The position numbers were made by a program, and so were the translations under genes. 64,000 bases of DNA, from contig OZ038382.1 in NCBI GenBank assembly GCA_964036045.1, positions 147,386,961-147,450,960 on the forward strand, given 5' to 3'. The stretch comes from Eutreptiella sp. 'Long Island Sound 2002' (taxonomy: Eukaryota; Euglenozoa; Euglenophyceae; Eutreptiales; Eutreptiaceae). Every line of letters begins with the position of its first letter. The stretch's first letter is position 1. Shown one piece after another: positions 1-10,835 of the stretch. The notes below the pieces were generated by a model that had not been told where the DNA came from, made no database searches, and saw only the letters and a list, made by a program, of their open reading frames with translations.

Positions 1-1742
1 AGTTTTCGGAAGCCTCTTCCAACAGCTCTAGTGGCAGCCTCAGCAACCAGGCAGGAGACCAAGTCCCGCTAATGATTGAGAAACAATCCTACTGGACTTT
101 TTTAATAAACCATAATGTCTCCTATGACAACCGCTCCAGCAGGAGCAACTATTTTATCCGCTTCAGTATCTTCTTGTACCATACTCAACCGCAGCAAATT
201 TTCCGCCACTTTGTTTCAACCATCACAGTCTCATTGCATTATCGATAAACCAGACAATGCACACTTTCTTGAAGAGGTAACCTGTTTTGGTGTCACTACA
301 CGACCACACTCTAAGTTAGATCTTTACAAGAATGCATTCTCATGCTTAAACACTGATGTTGTTTTCATGATACCTGATCACCATTCAGTCCCGAGTGACA
401 CACGGCTTCTTGATGTGCAAAGCTACTTGTTCCGCGAACACACATACTCCACTGAGCCACAAGGACATGAATCTGATGAACGAAAAAGTTTGTTTCCTAA
501 ACGGTTTGCTACAGTCGGTTCCCTCTTTGTATTGATACCGCTACACAGTGTGTTCCGACTGTGGTCAAACATATGTTGCATGTCGTTGGGCAACATCAGC
601 CCCAACTAAGCAATAGAAATTACGTTTGCTTCATCTCTACTGGTACCTCACAAACAAATTTCGCTGCTTTATAAGCAGCGATGTGCCAAAAGTCTCAATT
701 GAGATCTTGTTACATGTGATAATTTTTGCAAACTATGCCACATTACAAAAAACGTACCATGCTCTGTTGGACGCACCGATGTGGAGATATTGCCAGCAAT
801 ATGCTGCCAGCCTTACTCTGTACCGCATTAGACATACATAACAACTCTTTTCAAAACCGCCTGCAAACCGCGGGGCGGCGAGAGAAATACTCAGAGCACT
901 CAGGTTTTCTTAAATGCAAGAAGAAAGTTGCACACAAAAGTGCCTAGCGTCGGAAGTAGCCAAAATTGGAGCATGTGAAAATGAAATAGCACCAACTACG
1001 TGCCAATTTTACTAATTTTGCCTGCCTTTTTGTTCTTCTTTTTTTCTACATATAACATATCTTGCCTCAATGCACACCCTGCACTGCGGAGCACTTGCAC
1101 ACAAGCCTAGAATTACGCCTGTTATGTGTCCATTACAAAGTGTACACATCAGCACCATGATGACATTGAACAGATACAGAGCATTGAGCCCCCTATCATC
1201 CGACTGGTAATGCGCAAATGCACAATGCAAAGGATGCATAACGGCCGATTGCGATTATTTTTTTCTTTGTTCGTTCGCATTTGAGGTTTGTTTTGCTTGT
1301 AAGCAAAAGTTTTTAGAAAACTAGGTCACTATAGTAGCAGTGCGACTATCTGATCCGCATTGCACATTGCCAAAGTTTCCACGGAGGGGCACCTAATTTT
1401 TTTGAGAGCTTTGGGCTTGAGTTTTTAAGCAAGCAACCAAGGAGTGCGCTACAAAGAGAAAGAACAAAGGCATGGCAAATACCAATCCAACAATGAATAT
1501 CTCATCCACTAGAGGCATGGGGACCAAAAGAAGTCAAATCCCTTTAACTTAGGCCGCTCAAGTTGCATGGTCAAAAACACTCGAAAAGGTAGAAAATGGA
1601 AAGTTGCGGAAAGGCACCAAATAAAAATTAATGTGAGGGATTCCGATAGCACCTCGTAGATGATTTTCAAGAAATACTTTATTTCAGCAAAGTGACACGC
1701 CAACTGGGTGTTCTGTCGAAAATCATTCTATTTTTACAATTC

Positions 1743-1764
1743 TATGTGCGAGGCGTCACGCATA
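1743..1764. repeat. dispersed palindrome, copy 1 (diverged)
   Basis: Imperfect 22-bp inverted repeat with the core GTGCGAGGCGTCACGC, related to the TGCGCGAGGCCTCGCGCA family seen again at 8.3-11.4 kb. Confidence 0.45.
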
Positions 1765-1970
1765 GAGGGACATATGTTGCAAAGTAATGTATTCAAACGC
1801 AATGCATCAGGCACGTTCTGCGAAATGAGAAGCATGACCTCCGCGTACACGTAAGTTTCTACCCTTATCCGAATTGACTGCTAGAACTGGACATATTAAT
1901 ACATATATTTTCATTTTACTCCACTTGGTAATTTGTAAATGTATAATTGATATTGAGAAAATGGCCATTT

Positions 1971-1992
1971 CATGGGCAAGGCCTCGCGCATG
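1971..1992. repeat. dispersed palindrome, copy 2
   Basis: A 22-bp palindrome opening with CATG and closing with CATG around GCAAGGCCTCGC; a few mismatched pairs. Confidence 0.6.
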
Positions 1993-2030
1993 GAATGGCG
2001 TGTCGCAAATACTAATTTTTCAGTCATGAA

Positions 2031-2048
2031 TGCGCGACGCGTCGCGTA
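2031..2048. repeat. dispersed palindrome, copy 3 (variant centre)
   Basis: TGCGCGACGCGTCGCGTA, an 18-bp palindrome with one mismatched pair; the centre is ACGCGT instead of AGGCCT. Confidence 0.5.
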
Positions 2049-4035
2049 ATGGAGGTTACCAACGTGTAGAGAAACAAAATTGAGTAGATCCACCAAGTAC
2101 ACAGCATATACATTTTCTTTGATGCGTTGCTACTATATGGCCGGCCCTCCAGGTCCTGCCGCCATCTCTAGTTTGCATGCCATGGTCACCCCTGACCCCA
2201 CTGCGCAACAACGATGGTAGCGCGCGGCAACTGACTACTGCATGTAACATTAACCAGCATAATGTGGGAGTATTTGACAGTTACAGGAAACCGAAAATGG
2301 TACACGTGACCATCAAATCGTCCGAAAATTGGTCGCGAGAGGAGTATGTGGCAAGCAGATGATTAGTGCGAGAAGATTTTTCCAAATTGCAATATGTAGG
2401 AAGGTACATTTGCGCCAATTTTTCTTACAGTACAATGCCCCTACGCAAGGTGTCCGACCTAGAGAAAATAGTGGCAGCAAAGTCTGCAATATTTCGCGCT
2501 GGCTGCTCAGAGGAACCGCCGTATCACACCGCAGAAGAGTTGTTGGAAGGGCCAAAGCAACGGGACGAGGGTGCGCGATTGTTGTCTACGCAAAAAAGAA
2601 GGAACGCGGTGCACTGTCCCAAAAGCAATCGCGGGGGAGGGAACAAGATTGGTGCATGTTTTGATAGAGGAGGCCTGGCGCCTTTATTTGTTGATACACC
2701 ATCGGGCAGTTCTGTACCAGAGAAAGCCCAAATGTGTACTCGCGATCGAAGGGAGCAAGATGCAACGACGCATTTCAGGGGGGTCAGGCCTAGCGCGACA
2801 CAGCGCACGATTGGTGACGGAGAGGGCTGCAGTTAGGTTGCACGCAATGTGGGACAAAATATACCAGCGATGGGCTGTCTTTTCGAGGGCCACTGGTATA
2901 ACAAGCAATTGACGACAAACCCTAACAAGAGCGACAAGTCTGTTAACGCAACAGCACTAGCTATGTTACTGCTACATGATGCTCCACGCTACTGGCATGG
3001 TCATCCTAAAGTTGAAAGGCTTGAACAGTGCATTCTTATTGTTGCGCGCATGCTGCGGAACAGAGAGGGATCCTTTGCCCGCATATTGCGTGACTTGGGT
3101 TTTGTCAACCCTCCGTCTGTTGTGCGAAGCATCAGGGCACCGCTTGAAGTTATGCGTCAGGTACCTGCCAAGAGACCCAACACACCCGTCCTATGGTACC
3201 TGTTTTATGTGATGAAACATGCATTGCTGCATTTGTAAAATGATGCATGGTGAAAAAGTTCTGAAAAAAGAGCTGAGTGGAATGTCCCGCAATTGTTGCG
3301 GTGTTACCACACATTATACGGCTTGTGGCATGCATACAAGGTTTGCATTACGCAAACGTTTCGTTTTTTTAGCCAATTGTGAAAATTTTCCGTAAAGGCT
3401 TGTTATGTAGTGGTGAAACGGTCCCCTGTTTTCCAAAGTTGATTGCCACGAAGATGACCATCGGTGGACTACTGGGCCCTCATGTACGTTGTCCAAAAAG
3501 GAAATGTTAACCGTTGGGGTTGGTGCATCCAGCAAATTGCGGAAACTGTCCTTAGTACGTTGTGTGCGCAAGCTAGGTAGCACCTCTCGAGGCAGTATTG
3601 TCCTATCTTCCTGCATTTTGGGCACCTTGTGAGACAGTGTAATTGGGCAGGTGAGAATGCTAACACAGGCAGTTTTGCTTTTGACGGACTGCAGATTGTC
3701 ATGTGCCTCCTGGCCCGCTTGACCATGGGGGCAACACTGTTGAAGTAAGAATGACATGTTGCAATTGCCTTATTGTGCCGCACTGCATGGCATTCTGCCA
3801 TGCCCGGACAGCATTTTAATGAGGAGTTCTGCGAAAGTCTGCTCTCCAGCCTTATAACAAAGAAAATTCAAAACAAGGGTGCTGTGACCATTGAGGACGT
3901 TGGCAATCTTTACCAACCAATCTCTATCCGAAAAGAAGGTCACAGGGTGAATGTGTGCAAAATACGAAATTCCTTTGTGACCTCCGTGCGTCAACGAGTA
4001 ACCGCGTATCTGAATGTAGAGTGTGTGTACCTGTC

Positions 4036-4039
4036 ATAG
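4036..4039. repeat. E0 target-site duplication, left (ATAG)
   Basis: ATAG immediately precedes the 5' LTR and recurs immediately after the 3' LTR at 7519-7522. Confidence 0.7.
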
Positions 4040-4297
4040 TGTAATAGGACTGTGCTGTGTATGGGTGCGCGCGTGCGTAAAGGAGATCTAAATCAGATTT
4101 GTGATAGACAGAGATTACAGAGTTGATTATTAAATTCAATGTTATGATGTGTTACTCTTTAGAGTCCGTGGATGAAATTATGTGTTGGATGATTCGGAGT
4201 TTAAGTGCTGCGCAAGGGAGTGAGTGACAAGGTAGATCTGGAAGTCAAGAAAAGATAGGCACCAAGAGAATCAAGGAATCACAACAATACCATCACA
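4040..4297 (+). repeat. E0 5' LTR
   Basis: 258 bp, TG...CA ends, near-identical to 7261-7518. It presumably carries the promoter; no clear TATA box was picked out. Confidence 0.85.
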
Positions 4298-4315
4298 ATC
4301 CACGGACTCGATTCC

Positions 4316-4690
4316 TTGACGGAGTACAGATTGACGGTCACGAAGCTCCAGAACATGCAGCAGGAGCTAGAGTTGGACAGTGCCAACCTCCTTCATCTGT
4401 TGCGCGCAACGCGTAAAGCTCAGGACAGGGCTTGCAAGCGCGCTGCAGCGCGCTACCGTGTGTTGAAGGAGGCATCAGAGGAACATGCACAACAGGCCAA
4501 GTTGAAGATTACCAAGTTGACAGCTGAAGTTCGGCTTCTAAGAGAAAGAGCTGAAGAGTTGGAGGAGGCGAAAGAGAGGCTGCAGGAAAGAGTTCGTGCA
4601 TTGCAGCGTGAGTTTCTGAAGTTGGGTTCCAAAAAACAACGAGGTGGCGCCAGAATTCAAAGGGCGCGCCGTGCAGCCGCCAAATGGTAG
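4316..4690 (+). CDS. coiled-coil ORF of E0 (gag-like position)
   Basis: 124 residues from a TTG. The frame stays open upstream into the LTR (at least to about 4277) and the first internal ATG is at 4354, so the true start is uncertain. Residues about 10-105 form a long charged heptad-like helix rich in Glu, Arg, Lys, Leu and Ala; the C-terminus is basic (GGARIQRARRAAAKW). No known domain is recognised. Its place directly after the 5' LTR is where gag lies, so a nucleic-acid-binding or assembly role is possible, but this is inference. It is the only frame in E0 that looks protein-like. Confidence 0.45.
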   Translation: MTEYRLTVTKLQNMQQELELDSANLLHLLRATRKAQDRACKRAAARYRVLKEASEEHAQQAKLKITKLTAEVRLLRERAEELEEAKERLQERVRALQREFLKLGSKKQRGGARIQRARRAAAKW

Positions 4691-4787
4691 CATTCGGAGA
4701 CATCAATGAACGACAGCGGCGCAAAGGGCAAGACTGGTGAGCCCAGCTAAGCCTTGACTGTGGCGAAGACCAAGATGGATTAACTGG

Positions 4788-6730
4788 TTAATGGTTTTTT
4801 TTCGTATTTCTGTGTTCCAGTGTTTTGGTATGTCTGTGTTTCTTCCTTGTTCGTTCTGCTTCGTTCGTTTTGTTGCTCGCTTCGTGTGTTTTTTTTTCGT
4901 TGTCTTTTGCTTCGCTTCGTTTCGTTTCCTCTTTGCCTTGTTGGCAGATGCGACAACTTTGTATGTTTTGTTGTTTGTGTCATTGCATTTTGTTTGTCTC
5001 GCTTCGTTTCGCTTTGTTCTGCTTCGTTTCGCTTCGTTTTCTTCTCTTTTGTCGTTGTTTTTTTTTGTGTCTTGTTTGTTTCAGTTCTCTCTTTCGTGTC
5101 AGTGTTGATTGTTTTGGATAAGCCCGAACAGGTCTGCGCGTGTGTACGCGTGTGTGTGTTTGTGTGCGCAGTGTAATGGCTCTGACGGCCTTGCTTGTTA
5201 TTTTTTGGCCCTGTTGCCCCAAAGCAGATAAAGGTGCTAGATCTTTGTTCCTCAGGATCTGATGATCCTGGATGTGAATTTTGACTTCGGTGTTAGAGTG
5301 TTGTAGGTCAGTTTTAACCTTCTAGGTGTGTTTCTCTTTGTTTATGTGTATGTAGGCTTGTCTTTGTTTTTCGTGTTTGGTTGCTTTTGTAGTAGTTTTG
5401 AGTGGCAGTTACTCCCACCCCTCTGTTTGGCTGTTTGGTTGGCAGGGCGATCATTTTGAGCGCCGACAAGTTTGGTTGGCTAGGCAGTTGCCCCTGGGTG
5501 GCGGTTGCATAGAACAGCCTTTGGCTGTTTAGTGAGGTAGGACGTGACCTTTGTCCTCTTTTTTTTTGGACCTGACCCAGCTGGGCCTCTTTTAGGGGAA
5601 TAGTTAAACTTGGTTCCCTGTTTGTCCCCTGTTCTTTGGGCGCGAAGCCTGTACATCTCCCCCTGTTGGTAAGGGTGTTGCGACGCCCCAGGGAGGAGTG
5701 CCTCACTAGGTGGGACAGCGCAGTGAAGCGCTACGCCCTCGCCAGTTTTTGGCCTGATTTTTTTCTATGCAAACGACGCCTTTGCCGTGGGGTCGTGTGG
5801 ACCCTAGTCAGTCAGTTTGGCTCTTTTTGAGCCTCAAAAAACTTGTTTTGTTTGGCATCAGCCGCTTTTGTTTGGCAGCGCCGCAGCCGCCTGCAAATTT
5901 GCTTTGTTCGTGCCATATATCCACGTGCCCGTGTGTGTGTGTGTGTGTCTGCTGTGTCTTGTGTTTGTTTGTCTTAGGTTTGAGTATTTGGATTGTTTTG
6001 AAGTGTTATTCTGGTTGATGAGCGAAGCCGCACTACCACACACGTTCGGGTGTGCAGTGCTGCTTGTGTCGCTCTTCGTTTTCGTTTTCGTTTGCTTTTT
6101 TTGCTCTGATTGTGCAGCCAGCGACCAGTGCTGGTATGTCTTTGATGTTGTTGGTGTAGTACTGTTTCGTACATACTCTGGTTTCAGTTCGTTTTCGTTT
6201 GGTTGCGCGCCTCGATTGTATTCATTGTTTGATTTCAGATGGAGTTGCTGAAGCTGCAGGAGTCCCAACAGGAGGTAACTCAATGAATGAAGTAATTTAT
6301 ATATTGCACATTATTGTAGTGTACATTATTTAAGTGGGCTTCAGCACGCTGGCACTTCAACAACAAGATTCATTTATTTCTTTTGTGTTTGTTTGTGTAC
6401 ATGGTTTGTTTGTATGTATGGCTGTATGTTTTCTAACCTGCATCCATTTTTGTTTCAGAAAGCTCTTAAAGGTTTTCTGTTTTGCTGTTTCATTCCCACC
6501 CCTTTTCCCACCCTAACTAGCATTTAGCACCTCTTTTCCCCTCTGAGGTGCAACACAGTCAAGTTTTGCTTTGCTTTTCATTTTTGCTGGATGGTGCAGC
6601 AGCACCAATCAGCACCTCCAGCACGCCCCAAACAATGTCTCTATTTTTGCTGTTATTGTTTTTTGGGACCTTTTACTGGGTGAAAACCCCCTGTGTTTAC
6701 AGTTGGGTAGCAGATGTCAACTTTTTCTGA
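4788..6730 (+). other. T/G-rich low-complexity interior of E0
   Basis: Long runs of TTCGTTTCG and TGTG-type sequence give open frames on both strands (e.g. 4791-5176 and 5767-6283) that translate to Phe/Cys/Val-rich or Lys/Arg/Thr-rich strings. These are composition artefacts and not genes. A short (TG)n tract lies at about 5934-5948. Confidence 0.6.
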
Positions 6731-6861
6731 CACTGCAGGGTGCAGTGTGTGGGTGTCCGGGTGGTACAAGCATGCACTGTGTGGTCAGAGGGAAACAGAG
6801 TTGGTACCAAGGGACCCCAGGGACACCCCTTCAGGGAAGGTACCCCCTCCGGGGTAGATAA

Positions 6862-7116
6862 CCCCCTGTTAGGGTTTCGGTAGGGCCCACACCAGGTGGG
6901 TGGGCACTAAATAGCTAACCTAGCTCTGCAGCCCCCCCCAGCACTGCAGCCCCCCCCAGCACAGTGACTGCGCCCACCCCGCCCTATGCCGGGTCTTTTA
7001 AAAGAAAGCCGGGTAGGGTCCATAGGGTAGTGGGTAGCAGCAACCCGAGACAGCAGCCCCCCTGTTAGGGCCGGCAGAAGTCCCACACCAGGTTGGTGGG
7101 CATTAGGTAGCTAACC
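6862..7116 (+). repeat. spaced direct repeat inside E0
   Basis: A segment of about 60 bp (6862-6920), beginning CCCCTGTTAGGG and ending AGCTAACC, recurs at 7058-7116 with small changes. Both copies are followed by C-runs. Probably an internal duplication. Confidence 0.6.
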
Positions 7117-7260
7117 CTTCCCAGCCCCCCCCCCCCCCCTCCTCTCGCAGCACAGTGACTGAGCACTCCTCAGCCGCCCCCCGCCCCCCAAACAGTCCTA
7201 TCACTTTCTGAGTGTCTATTTTTTTCCCTTATCAGACCATGAATGGTCTTGGCAGGGGAG

Positions 7261-7518
7261 TGTAATAGGACTGTGCTGTGTATGGCTGCGCGCGTGTGTA
7301 AAGGAGATCTAAATGAGATTTGTGATAGACAGAGATTACAGATTTGATTATTAAATTCAATGTTATGATGTGTTACTCTTTAGATTCCGTGGATGAAATT
7401 ATGTGTTGGATGATTCGGAGTTCAAGTGCTGCGCAAGGGAGTCATTGACAAGGTAGATCTGGAAGTCAAGAAAAGATAGGCACCAAGGGAATCAAGGAAT
7501 CACAACAATTCCAACACA
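7261..7518 (+). repeat. E0 3' LTR
   Basis: 258 bp, begins TGTAATAGG, ends CA; followed by the ATAG target duplication at 7519-7522. Confidence 0.85.
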
Positions 7519-7522
7519 ATAG

Positions 7523-7837
7523 GTTAAGTGATCCCCTCAGCCTACATCCACAATCCAACCACATTTGCTACCTAGGGTTGTACCCGCCTTCCCAGCATCT
7601 CTTCTAATCCTGAACGGGTTTAACCACCATAAACAAGTCCTTGCTTCAGTATTATTAGCGCTGACTCACCAGCGGCCGCTTAAGGCTGGTTGTAAGAGAA
7701 CTCTATCGCAGCGTGTCCCCCGGCGTAGCTTGTTGGAGGACCAAAGAGAGGGTAACGTTATCCAAAAACTACGAAGAAGGTTCGAGACGTTGTTGTGATG
7801 TGCCAGGCCCAGCGCACGCAGCATACAACATCAGCTT
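7523..7837. other. short gap, no supported gene
   Basis: Contains a 77-residue plus frame (7565-7798) without recognisable features. Confidence 0.4.
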
Positions 7838-7845
7838 TCTGCACC
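7838..7845. repeat. MITE target-site duplication, left (TCTGCACC)
   Basis: The same octamer follows the right end at 8284-8291. Confidence 0.8.
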
Positions 7846-8283
7846 TAAGGTTCGGAATCGGTTTCACCAATTAATCCGATAATCGGATCAATTGGATTAA
7901 TTGGGTCTAATGTGACAAATAATCGGTAAAACTGATTATTTTGAAAACTGGTATAAGCCAATTAATTGGACAAGTTATGTATGAAAAAGAAATATTTCGT
8001 TCATACACCATAAAATGTTTCTTATTAAAAACCAGAGGATTTTGCAAAATCACAGACAATTTGGGATAAAAGTCAAAGGTTTAGCATGTCTTTCACCTCT
8101 ATTTTTGTGTTCACTATCCCTTAGGTAAAAATTCATGGCTTTTCGGCAATAGTTGCATTTTGTAGAGACAGCAATCGAAAATGGCGATTATTTTTATGTC
8201 ATATAATCGGAATAACTGTTTATTTTTATAGAAATAATTGAAAACAATCGGTTATTTTTGCATGAAACCAATTCCGAATCTTA
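7846..8283. mobile_element. hAT-like MITE
   Basis: 438 bp bounded by imperfect 21-bp terminal inverted repeats (left begins TAAGGTTCGGAATCGG; the right is its reverse complement with two mismatches). It is flanked by a perfect 8-bp direct repeat TCTGCACC (7838-7845 and 8284-8291). An 8-bp duplication and a TA(A)GG-type terminus fit the hAT superfamily. The interior is AT-rich and non-coding. It carries repeated ATAATCGG/AATCGGT words and an 11-bp inverted repeat CCAATTAATCC / GGATTAATTGG near the left end, which resemble subterminal transposase-binding repeats. No transposase is present, so it is non-autonomous. Confidence 0.8.
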
Positions 8284-8299
8284 TCTGCACCCCTTCTCA

Positions 8300-8317
8300 T
8301 GTGCGAGGCCTCGCACA
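8300..8317. repeat. dispersed palindrome, copy 4 (perfect)
   Basis: TGTGCGAGGCCTCGCACA, a perfect 18-bp palindrome. Confidence 0.75.
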
Positions 8318-8821
8318 AGGTTTCTGTCAGAACCGGTTGCGATAGTTGGCACTTTTGAATTGTACACGTCACAGTACCGGTTCCTGCTCAAACCGGGCCA
8401 GAGGTTGTTTCATCCATGCGTTCTTCACCAGTGTTATTACTCCGTTTCATCCAAAACCGGCCGTCTTGCCACCGCCAAATGCAGAGCCTGTCCAAAAAGA
8501 CAGCTCAGGAGTGAGAGGATGTAGAGTACGAGCCTGAAGAAGTGGAATCAGAGGCTGGTACACCAAAGAAGGGTCGGAAGAATAAGGAAGAACCGGGCGC
8601 TGGCCTGACGATGGGTGCACACATCGAGCAGTACCTTCAAATACAGGGGAAGCAAGTCGAGATTGAGCTTGACAAAATAAAGATCAGCAGACTGAAGAGC
8701 AAAGGACACATTAAACGGAAAGATCCAAAGTTACTGGTAAATTGCATCGAATCACTGGAAACATCGCCTCCAAAAAGACCATATCCGTCGTTCTCTGGGT
8801 AGACCACAATATGTTTTCATC

Positions 8822-8824
<3 letters not shown>

Positions 8825-8860
<36 letters not shown>
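8825..8860 (+). repeat. (GT)n microsatellite
   Basis: About 18 uninterrupted GT units. Confidence 0.95.
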
Positions 8861-8866
8861 TTTCCC

Positions 8867-8886
8867 ATGCGCGAGCTCTCGCGCAT
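8867..8886. repeat. dispersed palindrome, copy 5
   Basis: Arms ATGCGCGAG and CTCGCGCAT, perfect over 9 bp, separated by CT. Confidence 0.7.
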
Positions 8887-9316
8887 TGACGGCTGTACCT
8901 ACGTTCGCAAATGGAGATTACTGGTGTGTATCTGGAAAGCTGATCGCTCAAGCCGTTCGTGCCATTCGTGACAAGCGAGAGAAAGAATGTCTGGTTTTGC
9001 AGAACTGGCACACTACATGTACGGCCCATATTCTGCGGACATATACACCGTGGTCATTGCGAGCAAAACTTACGGCACGAGCCCAAGGAGGCGCATAGCA
9101 TGTTGAACCGATACCGTTGTCAGAGGCAGCAGATAACCTTCTTCAGTTTCTTCAGTGTGTGGCTGATCAGGAGAAACGGTATTTGCCTGACACATATGAG
9201 AATCTCAGAGTCGCCATTGTTGATGCCCTACAGATGAGTGCCTACATTCAAACAGCTAACCTGAAACAACCAGGGCAACGGATATGTGCAGTCCCCTTCG
9301 TTTTGCTTCTGCTCAT

Positions 9317-9334
9317 TGCGCGAGGCCTCGCGCA
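9317..9334. repeat. dispersed palindrome, copy 6 (perfect consensus)
   Basis: TGCGCGAGGCCTCGCGCA, perfect 18-bp palindrome, taken as the family consensus. Confidence 0.8.
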
Positions 9335-10360
9335 TGACCCTATATGTCTAGGGTAGTACGTATAAAGTGTGGAAGGATGTCATAACCTTTGCGTGCTAGG
9401 TCGGTACAGATGCTGTGGAAGGTTTGAGATTGATGCACGAGAAAGGAGAAAAATTGTCAAAGAAGGCGTTGCAAAAATATGAGGGTATTATTTATCCAGA
9501 GTTCTACAAAAACGTGGCATAGGCTATGCATGACCCGCGAACAACCATGCAGTCATTGCAGAAGCAGATGGTCACCATCATGACAGAACAGTGGTTCATG
9601 ATGCACCTGGATCATCCACACAACGGGAAGTATGTCCGATCTGATGAGAGTGTGTGTCGCTAACAAGGCTTGGGATGTGTTCGCACACTGCGGTGTTTCT
9701 GCTTCTACTATTTCTCAGCCAAAGACGTTGCTACCGACACAGAGGTTGCAGCGCTTCACAAGCAAGCCCTGAAGGTGACTCTTGGTACATGGGGTTACTA
9801 GCGGCATACAGTAGGCAATAGTCTTGGTCCATGGCCGGCGCTCAAGTTAATGCTGCGTGCTCAGCTATGGCACCAGCCAAAAAAAGGCAAGCCCGTGGGT
9901 CCGCAAATTGCAACTGTCCAAAAACATTTGCGTTCAGCGGTTGCCAACAGCCACATGGTGCCTCCAGCAGTAGGTGTTCCCGGTGACTTCAAAGCTGTGG
10001 AAATGGGGGATCTGGATGCCTGAAATCAGACCATGAGAGGGGTCAAAATGAGTCAAAATGTGCCCTACACCCGGGGAAAATAGTTTTTTGGGTAGTTCGG
10101 TCGCAAGGAGTCTCACAAATTACCCAAAATATCATTACTTGCACTGCTTTGGTCTGGTTTTGGCCAAGCCAAATGGAACAAAAAATGATTCATTTCCGCC
10201 AAAACCCACTGCTTTTTACTGAAAACCGCTTGTTTTACCTTTTTCTTCGCATTTGTGATTTGTTATGAAAACGATCATCTACCGTTACTTGCTTCGGTTT
10301 GATTTTCCGAACGCTGTGTGCCACTCAGCACTCCAAAAACCATTGTTTGACCTCGTTCTC

Positions 10361-10378
10361 TGTGCGAGGCCTCGCGCA
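10361..10378. repeat. dispersed palindrome, copy 7
   Basis: TGTGCGAGGCCTCGCGCA, one mismatched pair. Confidence 0.7.
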
Positions 10379-10467
10379 TGAAGCGACGCAGCAACAAGAA
10401 AACCGCACGACATGGTGAAACATGCCACACGAAGTGACAACAAAAGGATCGTCGACGAACAATGGCT

Positions 10468-10485
10468 TGCGCGAGCCCTCGCGCA
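10468..10485. repeat. dispersed palindrome, copy 8
   Basis: Arms TGCGCGAG and CTCGCGCA around CC. Confidence 0.7.
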
Positions 10486-10835
10486 TAATATATCACAACA
10501 AGGGAAGAAATTGCTTTTTCTTCGGGGCAGATGCCAACCTAGCGCCGGGGAATTTGCCTACTGATGTCTTACCCTTCAGAGCTGACTTTGCAGCTGTTCT
10601 CTTGGTGCAGACTGACGGGTGGGGTGCTTCAATGGAGCAGTGATGGTACCCCACAGTTCCTCGGGCCCTGATGTCTCTGCTCGTCCCTTTGCCTTCTTTG
10701 TTAGGGAAGGTTCCACTAATTCATCCTCTTCCTTCTCATCGTCCTCCTCTTCATCGCCCCCGTCAGTATCTCCACTGGCGACAGCTTTTGTGGCTGGGGG
10801 ATTAGAAGCAGTCTGTTTTTCGTTGGAGCAGGATC

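Larger units (their letters stand above)
1..4035. other. region without a supported gene
   Basis: Only short ORFs occur on both strands. The best looking are a 129-residue plus frame at 2849-3238 and overlapping minus frames at 3314-3994, one rich in Cys (about 3600-3700). Plus-strand Cys-rich snippets near 540-600 and 710-770 lie in different frames. None shows a recognisable domain, splice signals were not convincing, and frames break often. I read this as intergenic or decayed transposon DNA. Three copies of the palindromic repeat described separately lie at 1743-2048. Confidence 0.5.
4040..7518 (+). mobile_element. E0: non-autonomous LTR retrotransposon (LARD/TRIM-like)
   Basis: Two direct repeats of exactly 258 bp (4040-4297 and 7261-7518) begin TGTAATAGG and end in CA. 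A 4-bp target duplication ATAG flanks them (4036-4039 and 7519-7522). A purine tract GGCAGGGGAG (7251-7260) sits immediately before the 3' LTR, as expected for a polypurine tract. The internal 2.96 kb contains only one 124-residue coiled-coil frame and T/G-rich low-complexity DNA. There is no protease, RT or integrase, so it must depend on enzymes from another element. Orientation is set by the polypurine tract. The LTRs differ at roughly ten positions by eye, so the insertion is not very recent. Confidence 0.85.
8292..10835. other. decayed coding-like fragments, no intact gene
   Basis: Short protein-like stretches occur in the plus strand: 8542-8802 (Lys/Glu-rich, with KSKGHIKRKD), 9117-9356, and about 9420-10020, where a frame is cut by several stops. 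They are out of frame with one another and carry no domain I recognise. They may be exons of a dead gene or transposon remnants. Five of the dispersed palindromes lie here. Confidence 0.4.

Noticed and set aside
115-609. 164-residue plus-strand protein
   Set aside because: No domain, no clear splice or promoter context, and composition like the surrounding non-coding DNA.
4791-6283. Phe/Cys-rich and Lys/Thr-rich ORFs inside E0
   Set aside because: Products of T/G-rich low-complexity DNA; all frames look alike and none shows domain structure.
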